A DNA stretch of 64,000 nt from Vitellaria paradoxa (GCA_019916065.1 CM034237.1:58848590-58912589), one strand, 5' to 3'; counted from the stretch's first letter, positions 30,268-41,595 are shown. Notes: generated by a model from the letters alone, not told the origin. Made by a program: numbers and translations.

Positions 30268-33200
30268 ATGGACCGCTCCGACAACATTACGTCCCTTTCT
30301 GTCATTCTCGATGGGACCAATTATGTTTTGTGGGCCCAAGCCCTTTCTGGTTTTATCAAGGGCCGTCGTTTATGGCGTATTATCTCTGGTTCTCAGACAA
30401 AACCTATTCAGAAAGACAATGAGGATCAATCAGCCTTTGATGATCGTCTTGACGATTGGGAAAGCAAGAATTACCAGATTGTTACCTGGTTTCGTGCTAC
30501 TACTGTTCCTTCCATTAGTCTTCAATTTGGCCGCTTCCATGATGATGCTCAGTATCCTTCTCCGGCTAAGGCTATTTGGGATTTCTTAAAGGATCGTTAT
30601 CAGACCACTGGTCATGCCCATCAATATCAGCTACTTCAGAATCTACACCGTATGCGTCAAGAGCCTGGGCAGTCCGTCAATGACTTCCTCTCTCACATGT
30701 CCTCTGTTTGGGATCAGCTTGCCTTATGTGAACCCACCTGGAAAGATTCTGAGGATGCTCAATTGTACACTGTCCACCGCAATCATCAACGACTGTTGCT
30801 CTTCCTTATGGCTCTTCATGACACCTTTGAGTCGGTTCGTGCCTCGTTGCTCCATCGCATGCCACTACCCACTCTTGAACAGGCTATTTCAGAACTTTTG
30901 TCTGAAGAAACCCGTCTTGGCCTCAAAACCAAGACGTTGGACTCAGTTCTTGCTACGACACCGTCCTCCGTTCCAGATGCCGCCCTTGTCATATCTCACA
31001 CTCGCTCTTCTGGATCATCAGCTTCTCACTCCTGCATCTACTGTCAAAACAGGGGTCTACCACATACTCATTCATTTGAGCACTGTCCAGTTCGTAAGTG
31101 TTTGACTTGTCACAAAACAGCTCCTGGTCATTTTCAGCGTGACTGTCCCAAGGCTTCCTCCTCCAAGGCTCCTTTCAAAAGAGGATCTTCTACGTCCTCA
31201 GCCAAATCTTCTGGCTCCCGTACCACTGCTGCTGTTGCTTCAGACGGATCCTCATCTTCTGATCCATCATTTTCTATGACTGATGTGGAATCCATCATTC
31301 AGCAAGTTCTTGCCAAAACTGGTACATCTCCATCTACTGCTCTTTCCGTCATGCCAGGTAATTCCTCTTGGTATTTTGATTCAGGATGTTGCAATCATAT
31401 GACTTCGGATTCTACTATTTTTTCCTCCATTGCTCCATCATCCTCTATTCCCACCATTCATACTGCTGATGGTACCCATATGTCTGTTACTCATACTGGT
31501 CACATTTCTACACCATCTATTTCTCTTTCTGAAGTTTATCATATTCCCAATCTTACTTTAAATCTTGTGTCTATTGGTCAATTATGTGACCTGGGTCTCA
31601 TCATTACTTTTTCTGCTTCTGGTTGTTTGGTGCAGGATCCACGGACGAAACAGGTTCTTGGGATCGGCCGTAAGCATGGACGTCTGTTTGAGATTGTTTA
31701 CCTCCAGCTTCCACTACCTTCTGCTACTTCCGCTGCTACTTCTGCTGCTTCCGCTGCTGCTTCTGCTTCCCCAGCCTCTACTTTTAATCTTTGGCATTGT
31801 CGTTTGGGTCACGTGTCTTTTAGTCGTTTGAAAACCTTAATTTCTAGTGGTCAATTGGGTCATGTGGTTTCTGAGAAAACTGATTGTTTATCATGTCAAA
31901 CTGCTAAACAACATGCTTTACCTTTTAATAATAGCAATTCTGTTTCTCTTGCACCTTTTGATCTTGTTCACTCGGATATTTGGGGGCCTTCACCCACTCC
32001 CACTATGGGCGGCTCTCGCTATTTTGTTATTTTTGTGGATGATTTTACCCGTTATACTTGGTTGTACCTTTTGACTAAACGTTCTGAACTTAAACAAATA
32101 TACTCTGATTTCTCAGCAATGGTGAAAAACCAATTTTCTAGTACAATCAAAGTTTTTCGATCTGATAATGCTATGGAATATCTTGACTCTGAGTTTCTAT
32201 CTGCTCTCCGTTCTCAGGGGACCCTATCTCATCTTTCTTGTCCTGGGACATCTCAGCAGAATGGTCGGGCTGAACGCAAACACCGTCATCTTCTTGATAC
32301 AATTCGTGCCCTTCTTATTTCATCCTCTTGTCCAGAAAAATTTTGGGGGGAAGCTGCTCTTACTGCCGCCTATACCATTAATCGTGTTCCCACCTCTGTC
32401 CTTGGTAATACTACCCCTTTTGAACGCTTGTATGGATTTCCTCCTGATTATTCTCATCTTAGAGTGTTTGGTTCTGCTTGTTTTGTTCTTCTTCAACCTC
32501 ATGAACGCACTAAACTTGAACCACGCTCTCGTCTCTGTTGCTTCCTGGGTTATGGTATTGAACATAAAGGGTATCGTTGTTGGGATCCCATTTCTCGGCG
32601 TCTTCGTGTCTCACGACATGTTGTCTTTTGGGAACACAAGATGTTTTCCACTCTTTCTTCATTTCAACTTTCTCCATCTTCCCACATTCCTCTTTTTACT
32701 GATGTTTCTACTGATTTGCATTCTGACATATTTGATACAGAAAGTCCACAGATTTCTCAGCCGCCACTGCTTACGATTCATCCCGAGACACCTGGGCCTT
32801 CTGCTGGACCTGTGACCACTCCTGATGAGTATTCTCCCCCCTCTCCTATTGACAATTCTCCTCCTTCAGAACGTCCTAAACGGGTAACACAACCTTCTGT
32901 TCATCTTCGTGATTATATTGTTGGTTCTGCTGCCTTTTCTACTCATGAACCTTCTTCCTACCGTGAGGCTTGTACTAATCCTTTATGGCAGCACGCTATG
33001 GATGATGAGCTACAGGCTCTTGAGAAAACTCATACTTGGGATGTGGTTCCTCTTCCTCCTGGGAAAACTGCTATCAGTTGCAAATGGATTTACAAAATCA
33101 AAACTCGTTCAGATGGTTCCATTGAGCGACACAAAGCTCGTCTTGTTGCTCGAGGTTTCACTCAGGAGTATGGCATTGACTATGAAGAAACTTTTGCTCC

Positions 33201-34476
33201 TGTTGCTAGGCTTACATCTGTTCGCAGCTTACTTGCTATTTCTGCTGCTCGTAACTGGGACATTCATCAGATGGATGTTAAGAATACTTTTCTGAATGGT
33301 GATCTCACTGAGGAAGTCTACATGCAGCCTCCTCCTGGCTCATCTGTTCCGTCTTCTCATGTTTGCAAGCTTCGTCGAGCACTATATGGGTTGAAACAGG
33401 CTCCCCGTGCCTGGTTTGCAAAATTTAGTTCTACTATTCATGAGTTTGGATTTACCTCCAGTTCATATGACTCTGCTTTGTTTCTCCGCACCACTACAGC
33501 TGGATCTGTTCTTCTTCTTCTGTATGTGGATGATATGATTATTACTGGGGATGACAGTGTTGGCATTTCTCATCTCAAACAATTTCTCAGTCGCCAATTT
33601 GAGATGAAGGATTTGGGGTTTCTCAATTATTTCTTGGGTTTGGAGATCTCCCGTGATTCTTCTGGTTATTTTATCTCTCAAGCTAAGTATGCCTCTGATC
33701 TCTTGACACGGGCAGGTATTTCTGATTGTAAGACTGCTTCTACCCCGATTGATACACAGCTCCGTCTCACTCCTCTTGATGGTACACCTTTATCTGATGC
33801 GACTTTGTATCGTCAACTTGTTGGTAGCCTTGTTTATCTTACTGTCACTCGCCCTGATATTGCTTATGCTGTCCATATTGTTAGTCAGTTCATGGCTGCT
33901 CCACGGTCTCATCATTTTACTGCGTTACTCCGCATTCTTCGCTATATCAAGGGCACTATGTTTCATGGTCTTTATTACTCAGCACATTCTCCACTTGAGT
34001 TACATGCCTTTTCTGATGCTGACTGGGCTGGTGATCCGACTGATCGTCGCTCCACTACAGGGTTTTGTTTCTTTCTAGGGACCTCTCTCATAGCCTGGCG
34101 TAGTAAGAAACAAACCCTCACTGCTCGCTCTAGTACTGAAGCTGAGTACCGTGCTCTCGCTGATACTACTCAAGAGCTCTTTTGGCTTAGGTGGCTCCTT
34201 ACTGATATGGGTGTCCCTCATTCTACAGGCACTCCATTATATTGTGACAATCAAAGTGCTATTCAGATTGCTCACAATGATGTTTTTCATGATCGCACCA
34301 AACACATTGAAATAGATTGTCACTTTATTCGTCAACATGTCAGACAAGGCTCTGTTCGTCTTATTTCTGTATCTTCAGCGAATCAAATTGCAGATCTCTT
34401 CACAAAGGCTCATCCTCCTGGCCGCTTTTCTGAATTAATCGCCAAACTCAAGTTGATTCCTGCGTTACCACCTTGA
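30268..34476 (+). CDS. Copia Gag-Pol polyprotein
   Basis: An uninterrupted frame of 1402 residues starts at the ATG at 30268; the open frame extends a few codons upstream but without an ATG. In order: Gag with LDGTNYVLWAQAL near the N-terminus; two cysteine/histidine clusters at about 256 and 278, the second CX2CX6HX4C, wider than the standard knuckle; protease DSG at 371; GAG-pre-integrase WHCRLGH at 509; integrase triad D570, D633, E669 with the typical 35-residue spacing; reverse transcriptase with YGLKQAPRAWF and YVDD at about 1086; RNase H with SDADWAGD at about 1250 and the ending KHIEIDCHFIR. The length is normal for the family. The protein is processed into particle, protease, integrase and reverse transcriptase parts. 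No stop or frameshift is visible. Confidence 0.96.
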   Translation: MDRSDNITSLSVILDGTNYVLWAQALSGFIKGRRLWRIISGSQTKPIQKDNEDQSAFDDRLDDWESKNYQIVTWFRATTVPSISLQFGRFHDDAQYPSPAKAIWDFLKDRYQTTGHAHQYQLLQNLHRMRQEPGQSVNDFLSHMSSVWDQLALCEPTWKDSEDAQLYTVHRNHQRLLLFLMALHDTFESVRASLLHRMPLPTLEQAISELLSEETRLGLKTKTLDSVLATTPSSVPDAALVISHTRSSGSSASHSCIYCQNRGLPHTHSFEHCPVRKCLTCHKTAPGHFQRDCPKASSSKAPFKRGSSTSSAKSSGSRTTAAVASDGSSSSDPSFSMTDVESIIQQVLAKTGTSPSTALSVMPGNSSWYFDSGCCNHMTSDSTIFSSIAPSSSIPTIHTADGTHMSVTHTGHISTPSISLSEVYHIPNLTLNLVSIGQLCDLGLIITFSASGCLVQDPRTKQVLGIGRKHGRLFEIVYLQLPLPSATSAATSAASAAASASPASTFNLWHCRLGHVSFSRLKTLISSGQLGHVVSEKTDCLSCQTAKQHALPFNNSNSVSLAPFDLVHSDIWGPSPTPTMGGSRYFVIFVDDFTRYTWLYLLTKRSELKQIYSDFSAMVKNQFSSTIKVFRSDNAMEYLDSEFLSALRSQGTLSHLSCPGTSQQNGRAERKHRHLLDTIRALLISSSCPEKFWGEAALTAAYTINRVPTSVLGNTTPFERLYGFPPDYSHLRVFGSACFVLLQPHERTKLEPRSRLCCFLGYGIEHKGYRCWDPISRRLRVSRHVVFWEHKMFSTLSSFQLSPSSHIPLFTDVSTDLHSDIFDTESPQISQPPLLTIHPETPGPSAGPVTTPDEYSPPSPIDNSPPSERPKRVTQPSVHLRDYIVGSAAFSTHEPSSYREACTNPLWQHAMDDELQALEKTHTWDVVPLPPGKTAISCKWIYKIKTRSDGSIERHKARLVARGFTQEYGIDYEETFAPVARLTSVRSLLAISAARNWDIHQMDVKNTFLNGDLTEEVYMQPPPGSSVPSSHVCKLRRALYGLKQAPRAWFAKFSSTIHEFGFTSSSYDSALFLRTTTAGSVLLLLYVDDMIITGDDSVGISHLKQFLSRQFEMKDLGFLNYFLGLEISRDSSGYFISQAKYASDLLTRAGISDCKTASTPIDTQLRLTPLDGTPLSDATLYRQLVGSLVYLTVTRPDIAYAVHIVSQFMAAPRSHHFTALLRILRYIKGTMFHGLYYSAHSPLELHAFSDADWAGDPTDRRSTTGFCFFLGTSLIAWRSKKQTLTARSSTEAEYRALADTTQELFWLRWLLTDMGVPHSTGTPLYCDNQSAIQIAHNDVFHDRTKHIEIDCHFIRQHVRQGSVRLISVSSANQIADLFTKAHPPGRFSELIAKLKLIPALPP

Positions 34477-34489
34477 GTTTGAGGGGGGG

Positions 34490-34725
34490 TGTTAAGTTTG
34501 GTATTATATATAGTTAGTATTATATTTAGAATCTTGTAATTTATGGATTCCTTATTATGTATCATACCATAATTAGGATTACTATCCATATCATACTAGG
34601 ATTAGGGTTATTGTCCTATCCATATCATACTAGGATTAGGGTTATTGTCCCGCTTATATAAGGGACCTTGTATCTTGTATTCAACACACATCAATAAACA
34701 AGAATTCTTTTCTTTTCTTCTAACA
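34490..34725 (+). repeat. 3' LTR of the copia element
   Basis: Identical to the 5' LTR except for one A/G difference in the second internal repeat unit. It is followed by the target duplication AGATG and then by A3 intron 4 sequence. Confidence 0.95.
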
Positions 34726-36339
34726 AGATGTGTTAATATGCTGGCTCGGAATGCTAACACAACATGTTTGAAGTGTAAATCAGCGTATCACATTACAGAA
34801 AGGCATGCTAGGAATAGCCTTTTACTATAATAAGGGCCCTGTCTGGATATTACGCCCAAATTAATAAATGGCCCATCCCGGCACGCCATTTTTTTTTTAT
34901 AAAAATAGTAATTAACTTAATTAGTTTGTAATCTACAAGCTTATTTTTGTATACTTAGCTTGTTAATAGAGGTACATAGAGCTACAAATACCTCGAATAC
35001 ATATTGCTTAAATTAAAAAATAATTAAAAAATCAATTTTAAAACCATTTTATATGACATGATCAGCACGATACGGCCCGTGAACCTCTAGTTGTTATTTC
35101 TACTTGTAGCTCTTATATAATGAGAATTACATATACTCACGTGTTTATCTATCCATGTCATAGTATGTCGAATTAGTAAAAATTACGTTTTGTTTCTGAT
35201 AATACAAGAGGCACGTTTTTAGATTAGAGAAAGCACTTTGATATTATTTTGGGGATTGCCTGAGGAATGTTATACTTTCACCAAGATTTAAGATTGAGAA
35301 TAATTCATCGAGATTTAAAAGCAAGTAATGTTTTACTAGATACTGCAATAAATCCTAAAATATTAGATTCTGGAATGGTTAGATTTTTTTGAGGAGACCA
35401 AATAGAAGCGAATACAAACAAGGTAGTCGGAACATAGTAAGTGTCATTATCACTTGCATTCATATGGATAAATAGAGATGCTATATAGCAAATAATTAAA
35501 CTAAAGTATTTCCCTTTAATTTGATATTTTGTATTGCAGCGGTTATATGTTTCAGAGTATGCAATGGAATACCTATTTTTAACAAAATCAGATATTTTCA
35601 GTTTTGAAATTTTGCTATTGGATATAATAAGTGGTAGAAAGAATAATAGTTACTATCTAGAGAATTCTGTTAACTTAATTAGACATGTAAGTGAAAATTT
35701 ATTTATTTTGTGAATAAGCTATAATTATGTCTAGGAGTAGATATTGTTCAGGTTAGGACTAGATTTAATTTCTAGGCTCACTTATATATTGAAATATAAT
35801 TTTTGATTAAAAATTATAAAATTGTACTAAATGAATAATTTAATAGAAATTTAATATAAAAACTCAATTTTTACAAAAATTTAGATAAAATAATATAACA
35901 TGTATGCGTATTTTTTCTTTCAAGTGCTCAATCTCAATCTCAAGCCTGACTTGAATAAATTTGAAAAATTTTCCGCGCCCATTTAAAACAGTATTGTTAT
36001 ATATATATATATATAATTTTGGATCAGGTGTGGGAATTGTGGGGAGAAGGAAAAGCCTTGGAAACGGTTGATTCGTCGCTGGGAGATTCGTATCCAACCC
36101 ATGAAGTTCTGCGATGCATTCACATCGGTCTGTTGTGCGTGCAAGAATTCGCCATCGACAGGCCAACTATGTCGGATGTGGCATTCATGTTATGCAACGA
36201 AACAGGGTTGCCTCCGCCTAAACAACCTGCCTTCATCTTGAAAGCAAAAGGTGGTAATTGTCCAGATCACTCCTCATCTGCAAGTGTTGGAGCTACCTCT
36301 GTAAATAATGTCACCTTCACTGTGATGGAAGCTCGCTGA

Positions 36340-37200
36340 TGATTAAGTAAGCTCCATGCAGCTAGCTAGCTATCACAACTTTTAGCGAGTCTCACATTGT
36401 TTGCGTTTACAAGCAATATATATATACGTACATATATTCTTGCTGGCTATAGCAGGTGGCTAAATGTGTCCAAGTTTTGTGGCTTATGATATTTTGCGAG
36501 GGTGTTTGTGATTATGTTTATCATTGTAATTAATTAAACATCCGTTGGATTTGCAGTTGTAAATTTATTTTGTAATAATAATGGTGGCATTGCAGAAATG
36601 GCATATATATATATATATATATATATGTTATAACAAATTGTTTTAGTTAGTGATGAGCTATTTTCATCTATACACTCTTTTTGTAAATATTGCCCATTTT
36701 GTGGACTTTTTCAGCGCTTGGCCCTTTTGATTTTCACATGCGACGCCAATTGAAAATAACTCATTTTCGTTCACACATCGTAAATTTTATTAACAGATAT
36801 TATACATTTTATGTATTTTCTCATGTGCGCTCTTATGCTCAACTTTAAAATAGACATACCAAGAAAAGAAGAGTTAAACATTTATAAAATACCGCAGCTT
36901 TCGATTTTTTTTTAATATAAAATTATTTTTGGTATCACTAAAGGTTGAATTCTCAATTTGGAGTGACATTATTCCACCCAAATTTGATTATTTTAATACT
37001 AGTTTTAATTTTTTTCTCTAAACAGACTCTAGCTTTCACACTTCTTTCAATTCCCAACAATATTTTCAAGCTCTTAAAAATGAATGCAGATATTTAATGG
37101 ACACGCATATATGGTACTGGTCCAACTAGATAATGAACCCCTGCAATCGGTACCAGCTGCCAGCCACTTTGATTTGCATATCTTAGTACTATATTATATA
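36340..37200 (+). other. 3' flank of A3
   Basis: Shared with the A2 flank (28146 to about 29018), including a (TA)n run near 36603. Similarity ends near 37195. No gene is present. Confidence 0.6.
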
Positions 37201-38120
37201 TTATTGGCCCATGATGTTGGTTAGTGTCCCTTCCTAAGCTCTATCATTTTTTTATTTCAAAATTATCTAATAATTTTTCATTTTAATTATTTTTACAACT
37301 ATGGCCAATTGTATAACTTTTAAGGGGTAATTATTCTTTGTCAAATATATTTTAAATGTCAACTAATAATTGATTTGGATTAAAATGTAAAATTAATTAA
37401 ATTTATTGATTTTAATTGAATTTATACTTTATCAATTAAAATTAATTGAGGGAAAAATATTTTCACAAAAATATAGAGATAAAAATACATTTTTATCTCC
37501 TTTATATTAAAATAAAATAATATTTTACTTTTTAAATAGATTTAATTTTTCTTTATCTTTTTGAATAATATTTTTTATTTAAAGAACCGCCTATAAGTTT
37601 ACATGACATGTGTAACACGAATTCTATTTAAATCTAACATTTTTTAATCATTCGGCTCTTTAATTATCTCGAAGCATAAGCAAGTTATGCCAGGAGGATC
37701 GAACATGTGCTTCTTTTGTTTAAACTCTCTCGTAATTTGTAATTACCTCTAATTGTAATTAACCTGCATACCTATAGATATCTAATTCTTTGTCATGTAT
37801 TTATGCTCTGCACAATTATATAGGTATAATTTTGACCTACAAATTACATGTTTGCTGCCCATTATGACTCCTCTTTATGTGCTGTGGGACACTTCCAGAT
37901 CACATGCACAGGATATAGATGCAATATCAACGGGTTGGTTGAAGATATTATTGACATACAAGTCTAGCTAGAAACCCGACTGATCTTTTGTTTGGCACGA
38001 GAGAAGCCCCATGAGATGTGGTCAATGGTTGGCATCTAAAGTAGAATGTTTTTGCACGCAGTAGTCGGTAGTAATTCAAGCGCATATACAACCCCATTTA
38101 AATTTTGTAATGGTTACTGA
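37201..38120. other. Intergenic DNA, unassigned
   Basis: No coding region, RNA gene or repeat that I can recognise. It is less AT-rich near 37850-38080. Confidence 0.4.
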
Positions 38121-38523
38121 GGGATGGTTTGGAGCTTAAAAAAAGTTCGAAGAATTTTAAAAAAAATTAAATTTTTTTTTTTAAATTTTAAAAAATTCTA
38201 ACCTTTTCATAAAATTTGTTAAAATCCGTTAGAACAAATCATTATAGTGCGTTCCGTGTTTTAACGAATTTTGACAGATTTTTTAAAAATTTGAACTAAT
38301 ATTTGTATCAAAAAATTTTACAAAATTCTAAAAGTTTTTAAGATTCTCTATTAAAATTTTATCACATGTTATTATTTATAATTTTTAACAACTTTATATT
38401 AAATCAAACACAAACATTCAATCATCATTTCAAAATCACTTTTTACGCTTCAAATTCTAAAAAATTTCAACTAATTTCACTTTTGTGAAATTAAATTTTT
38501 TTTTTACATTCCAAACGGCCTCT
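38121..38523. mobile_element. MITE-like element, about 400 bp
   Basis: The ends GGGATGGTTTGGAG and CCAAACGGCCTCT are approximate inverted repeats around a very AT-rich interior with partial self-complementarity. There is no open frame. The target duplication is not clear. Confidence 0.45.
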
Positions 38524-38597
38524 AAATAAAAAACTCCTCCTAGTCGACAGTTGATAAGTTAAGGTTGGTTGTAGATCGAAAGAAGTATTAGCAATAT

Positions 38598-38758
38598 ATA
38601 AGGTGTGTTTGGTTTACTAAAAATCACTAAAAACTTTAAAAATTTCTGAAAATCTCTAAAAGTAATTCACTTTTTATTTTATTGTACGAATTATGAACTC
38701 ATAAATTATCTCATTTTATTTTATTTTATCTCATTTTTTATCACTCCAAATATATCTT
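38598..38758 (+). mobile_element. Family-1 Tourist-like MITE
   Basis: A unit of about 160 bp starts GGTGTGTTTGGTTTACTAAA and ends CTCCAAATATATC, with the family core TTTATTGTACGAATTATGAA in the middle. It is flanked by TAA and TTA, near the 3-bp target preference of PIF/Harbinger elements. Confidence 0.65.
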
Positions 38759-39027
38759 AAGCCAATTTGCCAATTTAAATGTAACATTTTTTTAATGAAA
38801 TATTGAGTCAATTAGCCATAATGGAACGGAATTGACCTTTACCTTTTCTTTTTCTTTTCTATAAAGAGATGATAACAAATTATACACCTGGGAACTAGCC
38901 CATTACATTAGAGAAGTGTTCAATCAAAGCTTTGAACAATGTTCAATCGATAAAACCAGAAACCACTTCCAGTGAAAAGGGCCTCCTTCTTGGAATCTTT
39001 TCTCGGTTCGATCCACAAAACTCATTT
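38759..39027. other. Intergenic DNA
   Basis: Nothing recognisable between the two MITE-like elements. Confidence 0.35.
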
Positions 39028-39455
39028 CAATCACTAAGACTCCATTTTAAATGGTGAATTTGATATAATATGATTTTATTTGATTAAAATTTTACCAATT
39101 CTTTTATTTAAAAATAAAATAAAATTTATGAGTTAGATTTATTTTTATTTCATAATTTAGATTTAAAAATTTTTATATCATTTGAATTTAATAATAAACA
39201 ATAGCATTCGATAAAAATTCATTATTTTCTTAAACCATCTAAGTAAATGGATAAATTTATTCTCATATATTATATTTATCATATTTTCTATTTCCTTTGA
39301 ATAAGGTCAAATTTGATATTTCTCTTGAATCAAATCAAATCAATTCAATTGTTAATTTCAAAATGTGTTCAAATACAAAATTTTATTTATCAAATCAAAT
39401 CAAATCAAATCAATTTTTTATTTTAAAATCAAATCAATTTTAAAAGAGAAATATT
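39028..39455 (-). mobile_element. MITE-like repeat, copy 3 (reverse)
   Basis: The reverse complement aligns along its length with 10502-10915 and 19725-20140. This copy has the clearest end, GACTCCATTTTAAATGGTG, and a short tandem of CAAATCAAAT. Confidence 0.6.
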
Positions 39456-39509
39456 TGAAACAAAGTGGAAAGTAGAATTAGAAGCATGCATTTTTATTAT
39501 TTATTCTTA

Positions 39510-39970
39510 GGCTTCATTTGGCGCACCAAAAAGTGAGAAAAAATGAAATAAAATGTGATTTGAGAAAATTTTTTGTATTTGGTGCACACCACTCAAACCG
39601 CATTTTTTTGGAGATGAATAGTAAAATTTCGTTTCGACAGATTCGATTTCCATTTAGACGGATTCAAAATTTTAGAGAGTCGTGACTTCTTTACAAACGG
39701 ATTGTAGAAACCGTTTGGACAAAAGTTGGCCGCGCTATTCCGTCGGAACGGCTTCTACAATCCGTTGGAACGGTTTTAAAAAAAGTCACAAAAAATAATT
39801 AAAGTGGGTGTCATTTGGTAGATTAGGAGTTCATGGTGAGAATGGCGAAAAAACTTTTTCTATTTGATTAATTAAATTCTAGTTTTCAACTTTTTTTTGA
39901 AAGATATTGAACGTTTTTTAAATTTTAAGAAAGCGGGAATGTGTCAAATTTTGGTGCACTAAACGCACCC
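39510..39970. mobile_element. Tourist/PIF-Harbinger-like MITE (461 bp)
   Basis: Inverted ends of about 22 bp (GGCTTCATTTGGCGCACC against GGGTGCGTTTAGTGCACC, both running on into AAAA) are flanked by TTA at 39507-39509 and 39971-39973. The interior has no open frame. The 3-bp TTA duplication and the GG start fit PIF/Harbinger. Confidence 0.75.
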
Positions 39971-39973
39971 TTA

Positions 39974-41053
39974 TTTAACATAAATTAAGAAGCAAAACCG
40001 CGTATGCTTTTAAAGAATGGGTCAATTAATTCACAGGGGATACCAAGCATCGCGGCAAGTTTGGATGCATCTTAATTTCTATGAAGCTTCAAGAAAGCCC
40101 TTGGTCAATGGAAAAGCAAATTACTTTATCACGAGGAAAGTACCAATTCCCATCCCCTTCTTTTGTTACCCATTTCATTTTAATATTGTTCGGGTGGGGC
40201 CGATTAAAATTGTATAGTCGCGTGACTTACATTTTTTCTTATTAAGACTGCTTGATTTGTTAAAAAAATTTAAAATTTTTTAAAAATTTTTAAAATTTAT
40301 TTATTTTTATCTCACTGCACGAATTACAAATTCACGACTTATCTTATTTTATTTCATTTTTTATTACTTCAAACATATCCTAAGTTTTAGTACACGTGTT
40401 ACTTGTGGGTCCGGCTACTTTCACATGAAACTTTCATTAAAAAAAAAAATTAAAGTTTTCAACACGGATTGAGCCACAGTTACTCATTATATATATATAT
40501 ATATATACATACATACATAAAAAGAGTGAAAATACTTGTTAGAAATTTTTCTTAAAGGCCGACACGGAAAGTTACGTCCTCCTTGTACCTAGCTAAAAAG
40601 TTAGTTCCAATTACATGAATTTTCTCTCATAGTAGAGTTTCTAATTAATGACTTTGAATTTATAATTCATAATTATTCTAGAATTAGTCATATTATCAAG
40701 CGGGTGGCCTCACATCATTGGACCTTCCTAGATCTTCACCCATAAGTTAAACAAACTTTGTATGTATTACATATATATTTATTTGAAGTGGAGAAATCAC
40801 CCAAGGGAGATCGCTTTGGAAACACCCCCCACCCCCCAAAAAATAAAATAAAAAGTTAAACAAAACTATTAATGTTGTAGACTCTTTAGGCACATTTCTT
40901 TGGTCTCCCAAAGGTTTCTGACAGGTTTCCATGAAACTAACAAAAGAGGAAAAACAATGCAGGAATCAATACCTGGCCTTAGGCTGGCAGGCAGACCTCT
41001 CTTTCCTCCCAACCTCTCTTTCCTCCCAACCGGACCAACTCTTCAAGCTATGT
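39974..41053. other. Upstream region of the EF-hand gene
   Basis: Contains a family-1 MITE at about 40240-40383 (TAA on both sides, core TCTCACTGCACGAATTACAA), a (TA)n run at about 40490-40507, and a direct repeat of CCTCTCTTTCCTCCCAA at about 40996-41030. No gene is supported. Confidence 0.5.
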
Positions 41054-41072
41054 CTATATATATATATATATA
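41054..41072 (+). promoter_or_regulatory. Probable TATA region of the EF-hand gene
   Basis: A CTATATATATATA run followed by (CA)n lies about 75-95 bases before the ATG, a fitting position for a TATA box with a short 5' UTR. Such runs are frequent in this DNA, so the assignment rests on position. Confidence 0.4.
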
Positions 41073-41148
41073 CACACACACATTCTCTTTGAATCAATAA
41101 ACCATCAGAAGAAAGCCATATTAATTGAAGTTCTTCCAATTTGCTGCA

Positions 41149-41595
41149 ATGGAAGCACAAAAGTCAGTCCAGTATTTCCAAGACTTGTTGCCAGTTATGG
41201 CTCAAAGGCTAGGAGGGGAAGGGCTGATCAGAGAGCTGTGTAATGGGTTCGAGTTGTTGATGGATGGTGATAAGGGACTCATCACATTTGAGAGCCTAAG
41301 AAGAAACTCTGCTCTTCTTGGATTGGAAGATTTCACCAACCAAGAGTTGGAAAGTATGGTCAGAGAAGGAGACTTGGATGGTGATGGTGCTCTCAATAAA
41401 ATGGAGTTTTGCGTGTTGATGTTCAGATTGAGCCCTCAGCTAATGAATGGGTCTGAGACATTGTTGGATGAAGCTTTTCTGGGAGATCACTTCAAGCCTA
41501 GACCTTTGATCATCTCCACTTGTACCCCTACAATCTTTATTCTTTTCTTCTCATTTAAATATCTTGCAGATGCATCTTTTTTAGTGATTCTATAA
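41149..41595 (+). CDS. CMI1-like: EF-hand calcium sensor, KIC/CMI1 type
   Basis: A single-exon gene of 148 residues from the ATG at 41149; the open frame upstream of it has no ATG and I do not use it. Family members are small cytosolic calcium sensors with one working EF hand that bind partners such as a kinesin-like protein, PINOID or ICR1. The conserved parts are QDLLPVMAQRLGGEGLIREL, GLITFESLRRNSALLG, and the EF-hand loop DLDGDGALNKME at 75-86 (acidic at 1, 3, 5 and 12), followed by FCVLMFRLSPQLM. The usual length is about 120-135. This protein has an extra C-terminal tail of about 30 residues that is strongly hydrophobic (IFILFFSFKYLADASFLVIL), so it is either a real extension or read-through after a lost stop. 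Its place between the S-domain kinases and the quinone reductase matches At4g27280. Confidence 0.9.
   Translation: MEAQKSVQYFQDLLPVMAQRLGGEGLIRELCNGFELLMDGDKGLITFESLRRNSALLGLEDFTNQELESMVREGDLDGDGALNKMEFCVLMFRLSPQLMNGSETLLDEAFLGDHFKPRPLIISTCTPTIFILFFSFKYLADASFLVIL

Larger units (their letters stand above)
29375..34725 (+). mobile_element. Full-length Ty1/copia LTR retrotransposon
   Basis: LTR, primer-binding site TGGTATCAGAGC (29611-29622), leader, one Gag-Pol frame, polypurine tract GAGGGGGGG (34481-34489), LTR. The target duplication AGATG lies at 29370-29374 and 34726-34730. The LTRs are 236 bp each with one mismatch, which means a young insertion. It sits in intron sequence of A3, in the same orientation. 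All parts needed for autonomous movement by the usual copia route appear to be present in the sequence; whether it is expressed cannot be seen. Confidence 0.97.
29073..36339 (+). pseudogene. S-receptor-like kinase copy A3, truncated and split by a copia element
   Basis: The remaining pieces are exon 2 (29073-29201, open membrane span, donor changed from GT to GC), then intron 2 joined directly to intron 4 (exons 3-4 deleted at about 29344), then exons 5 (35199-35436), 6 (35540-35686) and 7 (36028-36339). Exon 5 has lost its acceptor (TG in place of AG at 35197-35198), has a TGG-to-TAG stop early in the exon, and has DFG changed to DSG. Exon 6 has a 1-base loss at the SPEY motif. Exon 7 is intact and almost identical to those of A1 and A2. 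No exon 1 or promoter is present. It is a non-functional remnant. Confidence 0.88.

Noticed and set aside
32168..32815. Leucine-rich open frames overlapping the copia polyprotein
   Set aside because: They are shifted-frame shadows of the T-rich Gag-Pol coding sequence and hold no known motif.
38999..39025. GGTTCGATCC as a tRNA B box
   Set aside because: No A box, acceptor stem or cloverleaf can be formed around it.
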